From: Lingula anatina
Lineage: Eukaryota > Brachiopoda > Lingulata > Lingulida > Lingulidae
Assembly: GCF_001039355.2 (NCBI RefSeq)
Contig: NW_019773713.1
Span: 36,436-57,325 of the forward strand
Length of the DNA stretch: 20,890 bases
Direction: 5' to 3'
Positions 1-9,330 of this stretch are shown here, one piece after another (within the stretch, counting starts at the first letter, position 1; each line of letters starts with the position of its first letter). Below the pieces are notes generated by a model that did no database searches, had not been told where the DNA came from, and was given only the letters and a program-made list of their open reading frames with translations. The position numbers were made by a program, and so were the translations under genes.

Positions 1-312
1 CCTGCTGTACACTCTCTGAGCATGTAACCGACGCCTAGCAATTTTCACAGACACATTCTTATGTGTGAAATTGTTCCACTGTGTTGTCAACTGACAAGCA
101 GTGTCGAACTTTGACAACCTGGACATCAAAATCAGTCGTCGGTCTTCACGGATAGTATTTTTTCTTGGACGACCCATCAGAGGCAATTTGTCTCTTGATC
201 CAGTGTTTCTATACCAAGACCAGACCCTCTGCACGGTTCTGACTGAACAATTCAATTGTATCGATATTCTGACATTGCTTATATTCCGCCTCTTCAGGTT
301 AATAACTTGCAC
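1..312 (-). mobile_element. Tc1/mariner-type transposase, N-terminal part (runs off left edge)
   Basis: The minus strand is open for 104 codons from position 312 to the window edge, just after a TAG at 315-313. The translation matches the two N-terminal helix-turn-helix units of Tc1-family transposases. The first unit ends in SVRTVQRVWSWYRNTGS, followed by the linker GRPRKNTIREDRRLI and a second unit containing KNVSVKIARRRLHAQRVYSR. In the family this region binds the terminal inverted repeats. The catalytic DDE part would lie to the left of the window, so its activity cannot be judged. The frame has no internal stop, which suggests a fairly young copy. The first ATG in this frame is well inside the domain, so the true start is unknown. 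The assignment rests on recognised family patterns, not on a search. Confidence 0.75.
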
Positions 313-1071
313 CTATAACTGTTAAATAATTGCTTGTATCTTGCCATATTGGAGGAAGACAGGAATAACATTTGCTGTACATGTACAAGACAAACAATAC
401 AATGCCATGGTATAGCGGTTTTATACTCATTAGTCACATTATAAGTAGACCAGGCATTATAAGTACCCAAGATCTGCCTACTTTTATTACTCTGAGTTAG
501 GGGGTGACACTTCTTTTGTCCAGTGTGTGTAGCTGACTACTTTTGTGTAGAATTTACATATAAAATGTGTTATTTTGAATAGTTGATGTTAGAAAATTGT
601 TGAGGGTCCTAAACAGGTATAATGGCTTAGCTTTATTATTCGCTTGACCTGCACACGACGTAATTCCTTATTTTAATGCGATAAAAGATACAACTACCGC
701 AATGACTCAGTTATAAGGTCTCATTTTTTTAATCGTTGACGGGACGGTGATGCTTCGACTCAAATATGATACCACAAAACTTATCAATAATGCCCTAAGA
801 AAGGTAATTATCTTTAGATAAGGGGTTGGTTTGGAGGGAGAGGTCGTACCTATTTGGTGGATACATGGGGAGCGGGACAGTGGCCCCCTAACATCACTAA
901 TACCACTTTATCCTTTCGAAAAAGGCAAACTATACTCAGATACTTAGAATTAGAGGACATCGATAGGTGTAAAAATGTATAATATTTGTTGCTGTATTGC
1001 TATTCACTTCAAGATATTGTGTGAATCAATATCAATATAAAAATAATGCTTCACTTAATATAACTTTGTAG
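313..1071. other. non-coding stretch, possible weak exon inside
   Basis: This AT-rich stretch shows no convincing gene apart from the possible short exon at 718-803. No promoter or start of the FN3 gene could be fixed here, so the gene may begin further left. Confidence 0.4.
718..803 (+). CDS. possible upstream exon of the FN3 gene (weak)
   Basis: An open stretch of 28 codons ends in a usable splice donor (AAAG|GTAATT) in phase 0, which matches the phase 0 start of the next candidate exon at 1072. The translation includes VDGTVMLRLKYDTTKLINNA. The acceptor (ATAAG|GT) is poor, and the T-rich tract lies inside the exon rather than before it. No known domain is recognised. It is listed only because phase and donor agree with the neighbour. 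It could be chance. Confidence 0.25.
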
Positions 1072-1122
1072 GTTAATTTAGAAAGCGATTGTCTTCTTGC
1101 TGAACAAAGACATGTGCCAAAG
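1072..1122 (+). CDS. possible short exon of the FN3 gene, phase 0-0
   Basis: A 51-base open segment reads VNLESDCLLAEQRHVPK. It is bounded by an acceptor after CTTTGTAG and a donor AAAG|GTGAGC. It starts and ends in phase 0, as needed to join the next exon at 1703. A second acceptor ten bases downstream (AATTTAG) would give a 41-base exon that starts in phase 1. No family is recognised. The good donor and the phase agreement are the support. Confidence 0.45.
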
Positions 1123-1702
1123 GTGAGCACCGATCGTTATTATAAAATTATCCAAAGAAAAAAGTACGTAAAATAGTTTTATTGATGCAGTGTAAATGTT
1201 GATTAAGAAAGGTCATTCTTTGGTTTTAAAAGCAATATAAAAGGGATAATAACTCTTCGTTTTGGCCAAAAAATGAATTTTCCTGGAGTAAACAACAATT
1301 TTCCGATACTTACCAATGGTTAATGAATCCGTTTTTACATTCAAAGTTAGCCCCTGGTTTTTTTCTAAAAAGTTTGTTTTTTTTTTGTTAAAATCTCTTA
1401 AGAGATTATGACAGAGTATAGCCATCAATGGTGGTCACGTGATCCGAAGACAAGTTCAGATATCAGAATAATAGCTATAACTGCTGTTTTCGTCGTAAAA
1501 CAGAATATATTATATTTCTATGAGTTATTCACAATGTTTTTATTGTGAAATATAGATTTCATACGAAGAGTTATTATCCCTTTAATCTTTGCGTCAAATA
1601 CTTCAGTGAAATAAGAAATTTATACTTATTACTATTTTGGTAAAAATCTTTACCTGTACGGTTTTATTATATATTGACATTCCTATTTCGGTCATGGTTT
1701 AG
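1123..1702. other. intron, carries an inverted-repeat element
   Basis: This is the interval between the two candidate upstream exons. Its only recognisable content is the inverted-repeat element at 1240-1583. A minus-strand open frame at 1213-1428 crosses that element's left end and resembles nothing known. Confidence 0.45.
1240..1583. mobile_element. short non-autonomous inverted-repeat element (MITE-like)
   Basis: Positions 1240-1260 (AAAGGGATAATAACTCTTCG plus T) are exactly repeated in inverse orientation at 1563-1583. The 344-bp unit is AT-rich and has no coding potential. Short terminal inverted repeats around a small non-coding core are typical of MITEs. The true ends may lie some bases outside the perfect arms, and no target duplication could be fixed, so the superfamily is not assigned. 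Confidence 0.55.
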
Positions 1703-1823
1703 GAGGTCGACAAATTTCACAGAGACGCTGCGTTCATGGTGCGCCTTTGGGAGAGAAACAAGTCCGAGGAAGTGGAGCACTTTACACGGATGATGTCCCG
1801 TCCATTAAAAGAAATGCTGGAAG
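1703..1823 (+). CDS. exon before the FN3 array, probably helical, unknown domain
   Basis: This 121-base segment reads 40 codons plus one base. It contains VDKFHRDAAFMVRLWERNK followed by SEEVEHFTRMMSRPLKEML. The charged and hydrophobic pattern suggests amphipathic helices. It follows an acceptor (GGTTTAG|GAG, phase 0) and ends at GAAG|GTTTGT in phase 1. That is the phase needed for FN3-1, where the split codon becomes GGT (Gly). I recognise no family. Its position shows that the FN3 array is preceded by a different region. Confidence 0.6.
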
Positions 1824-2108
1824 GTTTGTCAGCATGTTAGGCACTAAATACTATGCCTCTGGTGGATTCTAGACATACTTTAAATAAATAAAGAAAGCAG
1901 TCAAGGAAATCACACAAGATCATAGAATTACGAGAAGTACCGCACTGCTGGTAACAAACAAAATGACACGACACGTTGTACATACCCCAATGCCGGCACA
2001 TACATAAATACATACATACATGTACATGTATTTATCCACAGCCTATACAACAAGGGGTTTAACGCTCCTCATTTTCAGTTAACATGCAAAATTCTTTTCT
2101 AATTTTAG

Positions 2109-2438
2109 GTGTGGTGTTTAGTCCAGATGAAATACGAATCCATCATGAAACCATTGAGGATGATGATACGGTCACTGTAAACTTGGAGTGGAATGGGCCG
2201 CTCAAGGGGGAATACTCGGGGTTTAGAATAACGGTAGAGAAGAGAACCGATGGGAATTTTGTGTTTGATAAATCAGGGCACGTTGTGAAGGCAGACGTCG
2301 GCAAAGAGAAAGAGAGAACAGTGTGTTTGCGACATTTAGAGTGCGGTTCTGTGTATCAAGTCCGAATCTTTACTGTGTTGGAAAAAGAGGAAGGGGTTAT
2401 CAGAACAAGCCAGCCGTCAAAAATAGTCATAGCTACAT
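2109..2438 (+). CDS. FN3-1 exon
   Basis: One FN3 domain of about 110 residues, longer than the usual 90. It has the strand B tryptophan and strand C tyrosine in LEWNGPLKGEYSGFRITV and the strand E-F turn in LRHLECGSVYQVRIF, where Cys replaces the Pro of the usual PGT. The acceptor is AATTTTAG|GT and the donor is ACAT|GTTAGT, both phase 1. The base before the donor is T, whereas the other complete exons of the array end in A, G or C (often ACAG|GT). Joined to FN3-2 the split codon would be TAG, a stop. Joined to FN3-3 it would be TAC (Tyr). Confidence 0.8.
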
Positions 2439-2812
2439 GTTAGTATAAGGCATTTGTTTCATATTTTTATTTTTTCTTTCGTAGACACCACATACAGTAT
2501 CAAGAAGATTCTATGCGAATACACCTTATTGCAAGATATATAAATGGAGTTACGTGCATAAAATGTACATTTGAGCTTGGACATAATTACGATAATAATT
2601 CGTTGTTATGTTCAAGATTTGAGGTTTGTTTGCTATCCCATACATACCAAATGCGAATGCATGCACTTTGTGGGGAACGCCCTTTCCTTTGGGGTACTGA
2701 TTTGCATCCCGAATTTAACCAGGTTTATGGAACGATTAGATAACTCATTCCTTTAGATATACAATTCATTCTAGGTATCATCGATTTATGTATTTTTAAA
2801 TGTCATCTTCAG
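2439..2812. other. intron
   Basis: The 374 bases between FN3-1 and FN3-2 contain two short overlapping open frames with no recognisable domain and no splice context. I see nothing functional beyond the intron ends. Confidence 0.6.
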
Positions 2813-3083
2813 AGCCACCTGAGCCCAGTTTATTTGTTCTGAAAAAGTCATCTGGTAGATTTGCAAGATATGACAGGGGGCTAACATTAACCGGTATGGT
2901 GGGCAAGGGAAATGTGACCTCATTCGTTTTGCAATGCAGAATTTACTCCCCCCACGCTAACAAGAGTGGGACTCATTCGAAAACCACCACGATATCGCGT
3001 GCAATTCCTGATGTTATAACAGGCAAAGAGACTGATACCCAAGTGAAAGACCTTCTACCAGGGACACTCCATGGGTGGGTTAG
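2813..3083 (+). CDS. FN3-2, first part; possibly a decaying exon
   Basis: The acceptor GTCATCTTCAG|AG is good, and the start EPPEPSLFVLKK is like the linkers of the other FN3 exons. The domain runs as far as KDLLPGTLHGWVRF, the E-F turn and strand F, and then meets TAA at 3088. No strong donor precedes the stop. Candidates are ATGG|GTGGGT (end 3074, phase 2), GTGG|GTTAGG (3078, phase 0) and TTAG|GTTTTA (3083, phase 2, used here). The rest of the domain may lie in the exon ending at 4151. The codon split with FN3-1 would be TAG. Either the exon is skipped in the transcript or it is a relic. Confidence 0.5.
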
Positions 3084-4068
3084 GTTTTAATGTAGAATCT
3101 CGTTCTTCTCAGAAATAGCGGAGCGGAATGCTCATTGTATAAAATTTACACATTTTATACCCGTTGGAACATATGTTTCATAATTTTAATGATTAAAATA
3201 ATAACGAATGTAGGTTAACGCGACTGTAGGTATAGGTAGATGTTCATCAAACGCCTGTCCTGTAATCAGATTATATAGTTATATATGTGATGTATTTCAT
3301 ATTACTCGTGTTATTTACGCATAAAGAGGTGGTGTGTCGTCCTTCTTTGCTAAAACATTGAATTAAATGAATTGTTTGTATTATTGACCGCTATTAGCAG
3401 TTGTAGGGTGTGGTAACCACTCCCCAAATCTCTGGCTTTAAGATTCATGCTGAAGTGCAGATGTGACTCATCCCCAGAAATGCACTGCATGACGTCACGT
3501 CTAGCCCACTGCGCATGCGTGCATTTTAATGAGTTGCTAGATTGCCATAGGAAAATGAATGGGTTCGCGATTCGTGGGTAATTCGCGATAATTGACAAAC
3601 TAACGGCCTGATGCCGATAGACAGCAACGCTGTGCTATGCTTCAAGCAACTCCTGACCAAATATCGCTAGGGTTTTTTTTTAAATTCTGTTGTACACACG
3701 TACTAAGAAGTGTGCTGTGCATTGCCTAGCCCACCCTTAGCAAAACGCAAATATTTTCAGAAATAGTGATTTTAGACGTTGATTCACTCAGAAACAAAGG
3801 CAAACTAATTAGTTGCCGATAGCACCAGCAGATAACAGCACCATACAGAGTATGATTAAAAATTTTCATAGCAATTGAAGAACTTTTACCACTGTACAAT
3901 GGAGTCCAAAAAAGAAGGTAGGGAATAGGCCTACCCCCCCCCCCTCTATCAACAATCACGAAGAATGAAAACAGGTCAATCAACAATCACGAAGATATAT
4001 TCATGTCAATCACCAATCACGAGGAATTGAAAACTGTCACCAATTATCAAGATAGAAAATTGAAACAG
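3084..4068. other. intron with minisatellite
   Basis: Non-coding. It includes an 11-base C run at 3934-3944 and the 31-bp tandem repeat that follows it. Minus-strand open frames at 3350-3598 and 3726-3986 show no recognisable domain. Confidence 0.5.
3948..4068. repeat. 31-bp minisatellite, 3 copies plus a degenerate fourth
   Basis: Units start at 3948, 3979 and 4009, each beginning ATCAMCAATCACGARGA and ending in TGTCA or GGTCA. They are 31, 30 and 31 bases long. A fourth, degenerate unit runs from 4040 to about 4068. The array directly abuts the candidate exon at 4069 and takes the place where a pyrimidine tract would be expected. Confidence 0.75.
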
Positions 4069-4151
4069 TAAAATGGAAACTGAGGAAAGACCAATAAACA
4101 CGGATGCTTCTCACACCGAAAGTAATTTTATTGAAATAACTGTTCTTACAA
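4069..4151 (+). CDS. FN3-2, candidate last part (strand G exon)
   Basis: A short open segment ends ESNFIEITVLT, like the final strand of an FN3 domain. It meets a near-ideal donor, ACAA|GTGAGT, in phase 1. The split codon with FN3-3 is AAC (Asn). The start is less sure. An acceptor at GAAACAG|T gives phase 2, fitting donors at 3074 or 3083. One at ACTGAG|GAA (start 4085) gives phase 0, fitting 3078. Neither has a pyrimidine tract. The donor and the strand pattern are the main support. Confidence 0.5.
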
Positions 4152-4453
4152 GTGAGTGGATGAATTCAATAGTGTAATGTTTTGGTGAACACAATTTCCA
4201 ATTGCGAGGAATTGTTTGCAATTATATTCTGATTCAAACGTGTCAGTACAATACACTATTCTTTAGTTTAGGCCAGTGCCATATTTGAGTTAACAAAATT
4301 TTATCTTGCATAACACTTGGATGATCTTGCTGCCTGTGATATTTTGAAATTATAGCATTTGCATATTTTGCCGATGCGTTTTAGTAGTCCGGTACATGTA
4401 AATGTTTCACACCCGCACGTGCATCAAAAATTAATCTTACATTTATATTTCAG
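4152..4453. other. intron
   Basis: The 302 bases between the candidate end of FN3-2 and the start of FN3-3 are AT-rich. They end in a typical acceptor (TTTATATTTCAG). Nothing else is seen. Confidence 0.6.
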
Positions 4454-4704
4454 ACCCTGGTAAGGTGAAGAAAGTGGAACTGCAAAAAGAAAGACTGGCA
4501 AAATTGGATGCTACGACAAGCATCCCAATACGGTGGGTTAAGCCAAAGGGCAACGTTGATAGGTATACTGTGTTCTACAGAGGAAGCCAGGATGAAGCAT
4601 TCCGACAAGTACCCTCTCACAAAGAAAGTTGTATCTTATACGGTCTCACACCAGGCACCAAGTACACTGTAATTGTTACAGCGGATTGTTGCACTGATAA
4701 CAAG
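4454..4704 (+). CDS. FN3-3, first part
   Basis: The segment begins DPGKV-like after TATTTCAG. It has the core IRWVKPKGNVDRYTVFY and the E-F turn with strand F, GLTPGTKYTVIVTADCC. It ends at a strong donor, ACAAG|GTATGT, in phase 0 after the residues TDNK. Reading on without splicing gives a stop five codons later, so the strand G part must come from another exon (5069-5159). A Cys sits in strand E (ESCILYGL) and a Cys pair follows strand F. Confidence 0.85.
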
Positions 4705-5068
4705 GTATGTATTAAATAAAGAAATGCCAGCAATATTTCCTGGCAAATAACATATGTAAAAAAATGACATTGCCATGCGCAAAATGATAACAATAGACGA
4801 ATCATAAATATTTTTATATGCCGTATTTTATGCAACGGCAAACTACATTTATAGAACCAGTGGCTCTTCTTGTAGAATGCTGGTAATTGTGGCTGATAGT
4901 CCCAAACGTATTGCTTCTTTTGCTGTATGCTCCTCAAGGAAGAAATGAAAAAAACATTTCAGGGTTGAAAAGAGTCATGAAAACAAATGATACATTGTAC
5001 AGTTGACCAATTTACAGTACTTTATCGATGTACCTATGGTATAAAATTAACATTTTCTTTTTTATTAG
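4705..5068. other. intron splitting FN3-3
   Basis: A 364-base phase 0 intron inside the F-G region of the third FN3 domain. It is bounded by GTATGT and TTTTTTATTAG. No other feature is seen. Confidence 0.65.
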
Positions 5069-5159
5069 TTTTGTGAATACCCACCAGCCGTCGGGATACA
5101 GGAAAGTGCCGAATCAAATTATATACAGGGGAAACAGGTCCAGGCAGACATATACACAC
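5069..5159 (+). CDS. FN3-3, last part (strand G exon)
   Basis: This 91-base exon reads 30 codons plus one base. It starts FCEYPPAVGIQESAES in phase 0 after CTTTTTTATTAG and ends VQADIYT at a perfect donor, ACAC|GTAAGT, in phase 1. The split codon with FN3-4 is CAC (His). Entry phase, exit phase, both splice sites and the beta-strand pattern all agree. It was found by looking for the missing end of FN3-3. Confidence 0.75.
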
Positions 5160-5320
5160 GTAAGTCTATCTTGCACCAAATTAAGTGCCACTTTAAGGCT
5201 AATGTACCAGAAAAGAACATACATACACGCATATTCTATCATCCATTCTTTGATTTTCTAAATTTCCCAAACATTTTTGTTACTGCCTATGCACAGCGTG
5301 TTTCTCATTATTCTCTCCAG

Positions 5321-5581
5321 ACCCCGCAAAACCTACAGAAATGGCGGCTGATTCCACCTGTACCAGTATAGATGTCACATGGGCGAAACCGTTGGGACAA
5401 GTGCAGACGTATCTGGTCTCTTGGAGTGATGGCAGCGGTGACACCGGTCTCAAAGAGGTTCCATGCGACACGTGCACATATACCATTAATTACCTACAGC
5501 CGGGCACCAAGTACACTTTATCAGTGCAAGCAAAAAGTAATGGGATTCATAGTGAGAAAGAAACCATGTACAAAGTTACAG
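5321..5581 (+). CDS. FN3-4 exon
   Basis: A complete 87-residue FN3 domain in one phase 1-1 exon. The linker is PAKPTEM, the core is VTWAKPLGQVQTYLVSW and the turn is LQPGTKYTLSVQAKSNG. Strand E carries the recurring Cys (DTCTYTINYL). The acceptor is ATTCTCTCCAG|AC and the donor is TTACAG|GTGAAT. Confidence 0.9.
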
Positions 5582-7297
5582 GTGAATAATTTCCATTCGT
5601 CAGATCAATTAAAGTGTAAATGTTTTATTTTAAGGGGTGCCTTATATTTAATACTGTGAGAATTGAAATGTTTATACAAATTACAGGTTAATCCATGTTA
5701 CAAGCAATGTGATGGTGTTTGATCTTAATCGCTCTAGCTTCAGCTACAAAATGCGCTTTTAATTTAAATGTTCTAATTCAGTTATCAAAATATCTTATCA
5801 AATAGCCAGACATCGCAGTTGACGTGAACATTTCTGAGGTCGGTGAGAGTGACATGGGGACTTCGTGTTGATTCATATTTTCTAAAAAAAAAAATTATGG
5901 CAATTGGACTTCAATTTACAAAAATATAGCCAATTATGTGTTTGAAAAGCATATTTTGTCAGCTGTTACGATGGGTCATTTGCAATAATTATGGTCATAG
6001 ATATGATGCATTTAGCTCTATATGTCTATATGTCAATTATTTATGGTGAATATGATATTGGTCTATAATTCCCAAAACGTATGGTTTCTCGTTTTACAGG
6101 TTCTTCAGAAGATATATTCTGAGAAAAAATTATTTTAACCATTTTGATGAAACGGGCTTTGATACATATTTATTTATTTTTGTTAATGCAATAAAAGCAT
6201 ATTTGATCAGGTCAAATATGACTTTGAAATCACCTACCTGATAATAAGATTAATTAAACTGTTATGACTTTAACATAATAAAGGAGTTGTGCCATATGTA
6301 ACCATTATATTGCTGTGGGTTTTAAATCATGAGCCCCTTGGTGTCTCCTAGTTTTTGTCGTGTGAATGTGTAATGATATACATTTATGTATCTGCATTGA
6401 ATATGGTTGGGGAAATCTCAATTTTCTCACCGAAGACATTTCCCAGTAAATACTCTAGACTCTTCCCCAAAAGCAGTTTTACATCAGAGCCATGGTAGTA
6501 ATAATTCTAAAACAAAGACCATAATGTTATTTGTATCCTTATTTCAGAACCAGCGAAATGCACTCCAGAGTGTAGTGACGGGTGACGTCATAATTGCAAT
6601 TTTATTTGGTAAAAACTGTAGAATCGGTTTCTCGAATTTCCCTTTTACCCGAGCACCCACGATCACCGTTTTAACGCCGATTCAAAGACACCAGTTAGCA
6701 CTACTAAACCCTCCCAGCAATTTTTCTTAAAAGTCTAGTTAAGATTGTTGATATCGTTGATTAATTAAGCAAAATAATACCTTTGTTCCATCAAAATCTG
6801 TTTTTAGAGGGTTACAACTCCAAGACAAAAGCAATTATCAAAAACGCTGGCACGGGATTATAGCTCATACACTTGCAGTCCACAATACCAATTTTCGTGA
6901 AGAAATTTTGTTCAGAGATGAAGTTACGCCTCATACCGATTGCTATCTCACCTCAGAGTAGAACGGTGTTAAATTGATGATTAAAGCTTTGAGACTCCTA
7001 TGCTTATACATTGCATCGAAAAAATATAAACGCCGATATTTATATTTGTAATTGTTTTTCATTAAATCCGCACAGATTATTATTGAATAGTTAGATGCAT
7101 AGTTAGTTTCGGTATTTAGATGATAAATAAGGGTTACAATATCCATTAGATGTTTGTGTTTCCTGTATTTATATCTTAACTTACTATAATCACAATACAT
7201 GTATGTATCCCGTTGTAAATTTTTGGTTATAAGTTATCAATTTACTTTTACAGACGAAAACCAGTGTAATTTTATAATATTTTGTGTCACCTTACAG
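5582..7297. other. intron, 1.7 kb
   Basis: The longest intron without a recognised full-length mobile element. It holds a short imperfect palindrome at about 6195-6226 (CATATTTGA and TCAAATATG around TCAGG) and an exon-like start at 6548 that soon meets a stop. Open frames at 6407-6730 and 6943-7200 show no domain. Confidence 0.5.
6548..6581 (+). pseudogene. possible FN3 exon relic
   Basis: After a fair acceptor (TATCCTTATTTCAG) the phase 1 frame reads EPAKCTPECSDG and then stops at TGA. The first residues resemble the linkers that open other FN3 exons (EPGKPGKV, DPAKPTEM). The nearest GT would end the exon in phase 2, which fits neither neighbour. It may be the left end of a dead FN3 exon or a chance acceptor. 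Confidence 0.25.
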
Positions 7298-7555
7298 ATC
7301 CAGAAGAGGTCGGTGAAATCGAGGTACAAACACAGGAAATACCTGCAGCTCTTTCTTGGGAACCCCCACCCGGGAATTGGGAAAGTTTTAGGGTTTCTCA
7401 CTGGAAATACAAAAAACAGGATAAAATCGATGAATACACAGACAAGTGTGTGTTTGCTCTGGACAAATTGGAACCGGGAGAAAAATTTTTTGTAGAAATC
7501 GCTACGCTGGTGAACGGTTTAGCAAGCCAAGGACGGACGGCAACTTTTGTTACAG
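7298..7555 (+). CDS. FN3-5 exon
   Basis: An 86-residue FN3 domain in a phase 1-1 exon. It opens DPEEVGEIEVQ, has the core LSWEPPPGNWESFRVSHW and the turn LEPGEKFFVEIATLVNG, and ends FVTG. The strand E Cys is in DKCVFALDKL. The acceptor is CACCTTACAG|AT and the donor is TTACAG|GTGCGT. Confidence 0.9.
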
Positions 7556-7757
7556 GTGCGTGCATACGTTGAAAATATATTAAAGTATAGTTAAAAGAAA
7601 AGTTAAATTTTAGAACCAACTTTACCCCTTTTACGGAGTAACAATGATTCTATCAAGTGTTATCTAAATAATTTTACATGATAAAGCTAACGGTTATATG
7701 TTATAACTGTTATATGTATAAATATGATTGTATAACCGCTCATTGTTTTTTCCCCAG

Positions 7758-8024
7758 TCCCTGACATGGTTAGTAAAGGCAAAGTCCACGTGACAGAAGG
7801 AATAGAGACTTTTACCCTCAAATGGGATCAACCATCTGGTAGAGTTGACGGGTACAACATTGCGGTCAAGCAAGAAGATCAAGAATCATACCAACAAAGC
7901 ATAAAATCACCCAAACCAGATGTGGTGATCAATAAAATTGTCCCTGGCACTGACTACACAATTGAAATTCGATCTTGCAGTTTTGAAAAAAAAAGTGAAC
8001 CATGTTATATCCATCTACAAAAAG
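7758..8024 (+). CDS. FN3-6 exon
   Basis: An 89-residue FN3 domain. It opens VPDMVSKGK, has the core LKWDQPSGRVDGYNIAV and the turn IVPGTDYTIEIRSCS. Two Cys (RSCSFEKKSEPCY) lie around the F-G loop. The acceptor is TTTTTCCCCAG|TC and the donor is AAAG|GTAAGT, both phase 1. Confidence 0.9.
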
Positions 8025-8394
8025 GTAAGTTTACAAACAGAAATTTGAATCACCACGAAATACTCTATTAGACTACAATTGTATACTGTGTCTTTTGTAT
8101 ATTTGAGCTTTTTTTATTGAAGCAATTACAATTAAAGCCAAACAAACATTAAAATCTAATGCTTTAGTCTCTTGTCATAGTAAAATGGGGGTTTAATTGC
8201 TTAATTATACAACCAAACATCGCCTTGTATGTTCTGACACTTTATGATATAGATATGCCAGTCTTTTATATGTTAAAACATTCGATCTGAACACAGTCGG
8301 AAGATCCTTTAAGCGTGGAGTATATGTGTTATCCAAATACATTATGGGAAACGTTACTTCTTGTTCTTGTGGTTAACTATTTACACATTTTAAG
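8025..8394. other. intron
   Basis: The 370 AT-rich bases between FN3-6 and FN3-7 show no repeat structure or coding signal. Confidence 0.65.
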
Positions 8395-8664
8395 CTCCTG
8401 CGCCACCCTCACTGCCGAGCCCTTGGTATACTGTCACCAAGAACACGATAACATTGTGGTGGGACCTTCCTCAAGGGAAGTTTGAAAGATACCAGATCTT
8501 TTGCAAGAAGGATGGTACTGACACTGGAACAAATAAACAGCTTAGTGCAGGGAATACATATGTATTAAACGATCTGCAACCGAGCACCCATTACACCGGT
8601 TGGATCCGTACCCTGTCCAAAGGGAAAATAGAGAGTGAACACGCGAACTTCGATTGTTTTACAG
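8395..8664 (+). CDS. FN3-7 exon
   Basis: A 90-residue FN3 domain with a Pro-rich start (APAPPSLPSP), the core LWWDLPQGKFERYQIFC and the turn LQPSTHYTGWIRTLSKG. It ends DCFTG. The acceptor TTTTAAG|CT is somewhat weak and the donor is TTACAG|GTTTGT. Both are phase 1. Confidence 0.88.
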
Positions 8665-8695
8665 GTTTGTACTGTAATTTATAAAATTAGTATTA

Positions 8696-8697
8696 TA

Positions 8698-8728
<31 letters not shown>

Positions 8729-8730
8729 TG
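8696..8730. repeat. TA-rich microsatellite
   Basis: A run of TA dinucleotides with two interruptions lies at the left edge of the inverted-repeat element. A shorter ATATATATA run flanks the element's right end. Confidence 0.8.
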
Positions 8731-9330
8731 TCACAAGCCCAGCCCCAATCCAGGCATATTCTAAATCCACTAACCCCAATATGGCATAATGCATTAATTG
8801 TTAAAAGCAGCACAACTTCATACATTAACTAATTTATAGGTAAAAAAACGGTTACCAGTAGTCTTGTAAGTAGATACAATTTTTTTAATATGGGAAATTA
8901 ATCATATAATATAACAAGGTCACCAGTCGCTATTCAGACAGATTCATATATGCAATTGAGCATAATTTGCATTTTTAAAAGCAGAATTTACTAAGTCAGG
9001 TGCATGTAATTAATTTACAGGTTAGAGACTAATTTACAGATACAGGCAAGTTTGTGTTCCTGTCCTTTGCAGTGGGCTACATGTAGATACAAAGCAGCAT
9101 TGAATTTGCTAATAGTTTAAATGGAATATTTCATTTCATCTGCTTTTTTGATCAAGTTATACGGCAATCAGGCCTGCACTTACATGTGAAACTCCAAACT
9201 GCCGGTAACCGTCTTCTTACCTGTAAATTAGTTAATATATGACGTTGTGCTGTTTTTAACAATTAATGCATTATGCCCTATTGTGATTAGTGGATTTAGA
9301 ATATGCCTAGATTGGGGCTGGGCCTGTGCC
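8731..9330. mobile_element. long-TIR non-autonomous DNA element
   Basis: The arm at 8731-8866 matches the reverse complement of 9194-9330 over roughly 136 bases with scattered mismatches. The arms start with TCACAAGCCCAGCCCC and GGCACAGGCCCAGCCCC. About 330 bases of AT-rich non-coding DNA lie between them. Both outer ends touch TA repeats, which fits insertion at TA as in Tc1/mariner-like MITEs, but the TA runs hide any target duplication. The superfamily is inferred only. Confidence 0.8.

Noticed and set aside
101-325. 74-codon plus-strand open frame at the left edge
   Set aside because: Antisense of the Tc1-type transposase frame, which has clear helix-turn-helix and GRPRK features.
2513-2756. 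Two overlapping plus-strand open frames between FN3-1 and FN3-2
   Set aside because: No domain, no splice sites in a fitting phase, and AT-rich intron-like composition.
3490-3497. TGACGTCA palindrome, also at 6583-6590, as a regulatory (CRE-like) site
   Set aside because: Two 8-bp matches in long introns without promoter context are not evidence of regulation.
7020-7036. AAAATATAAACGCC, similar to the Tc1-like end at 20850
   Set aside because: Only about 14 bases match, with no TA border, no partner arm and no further similarity.
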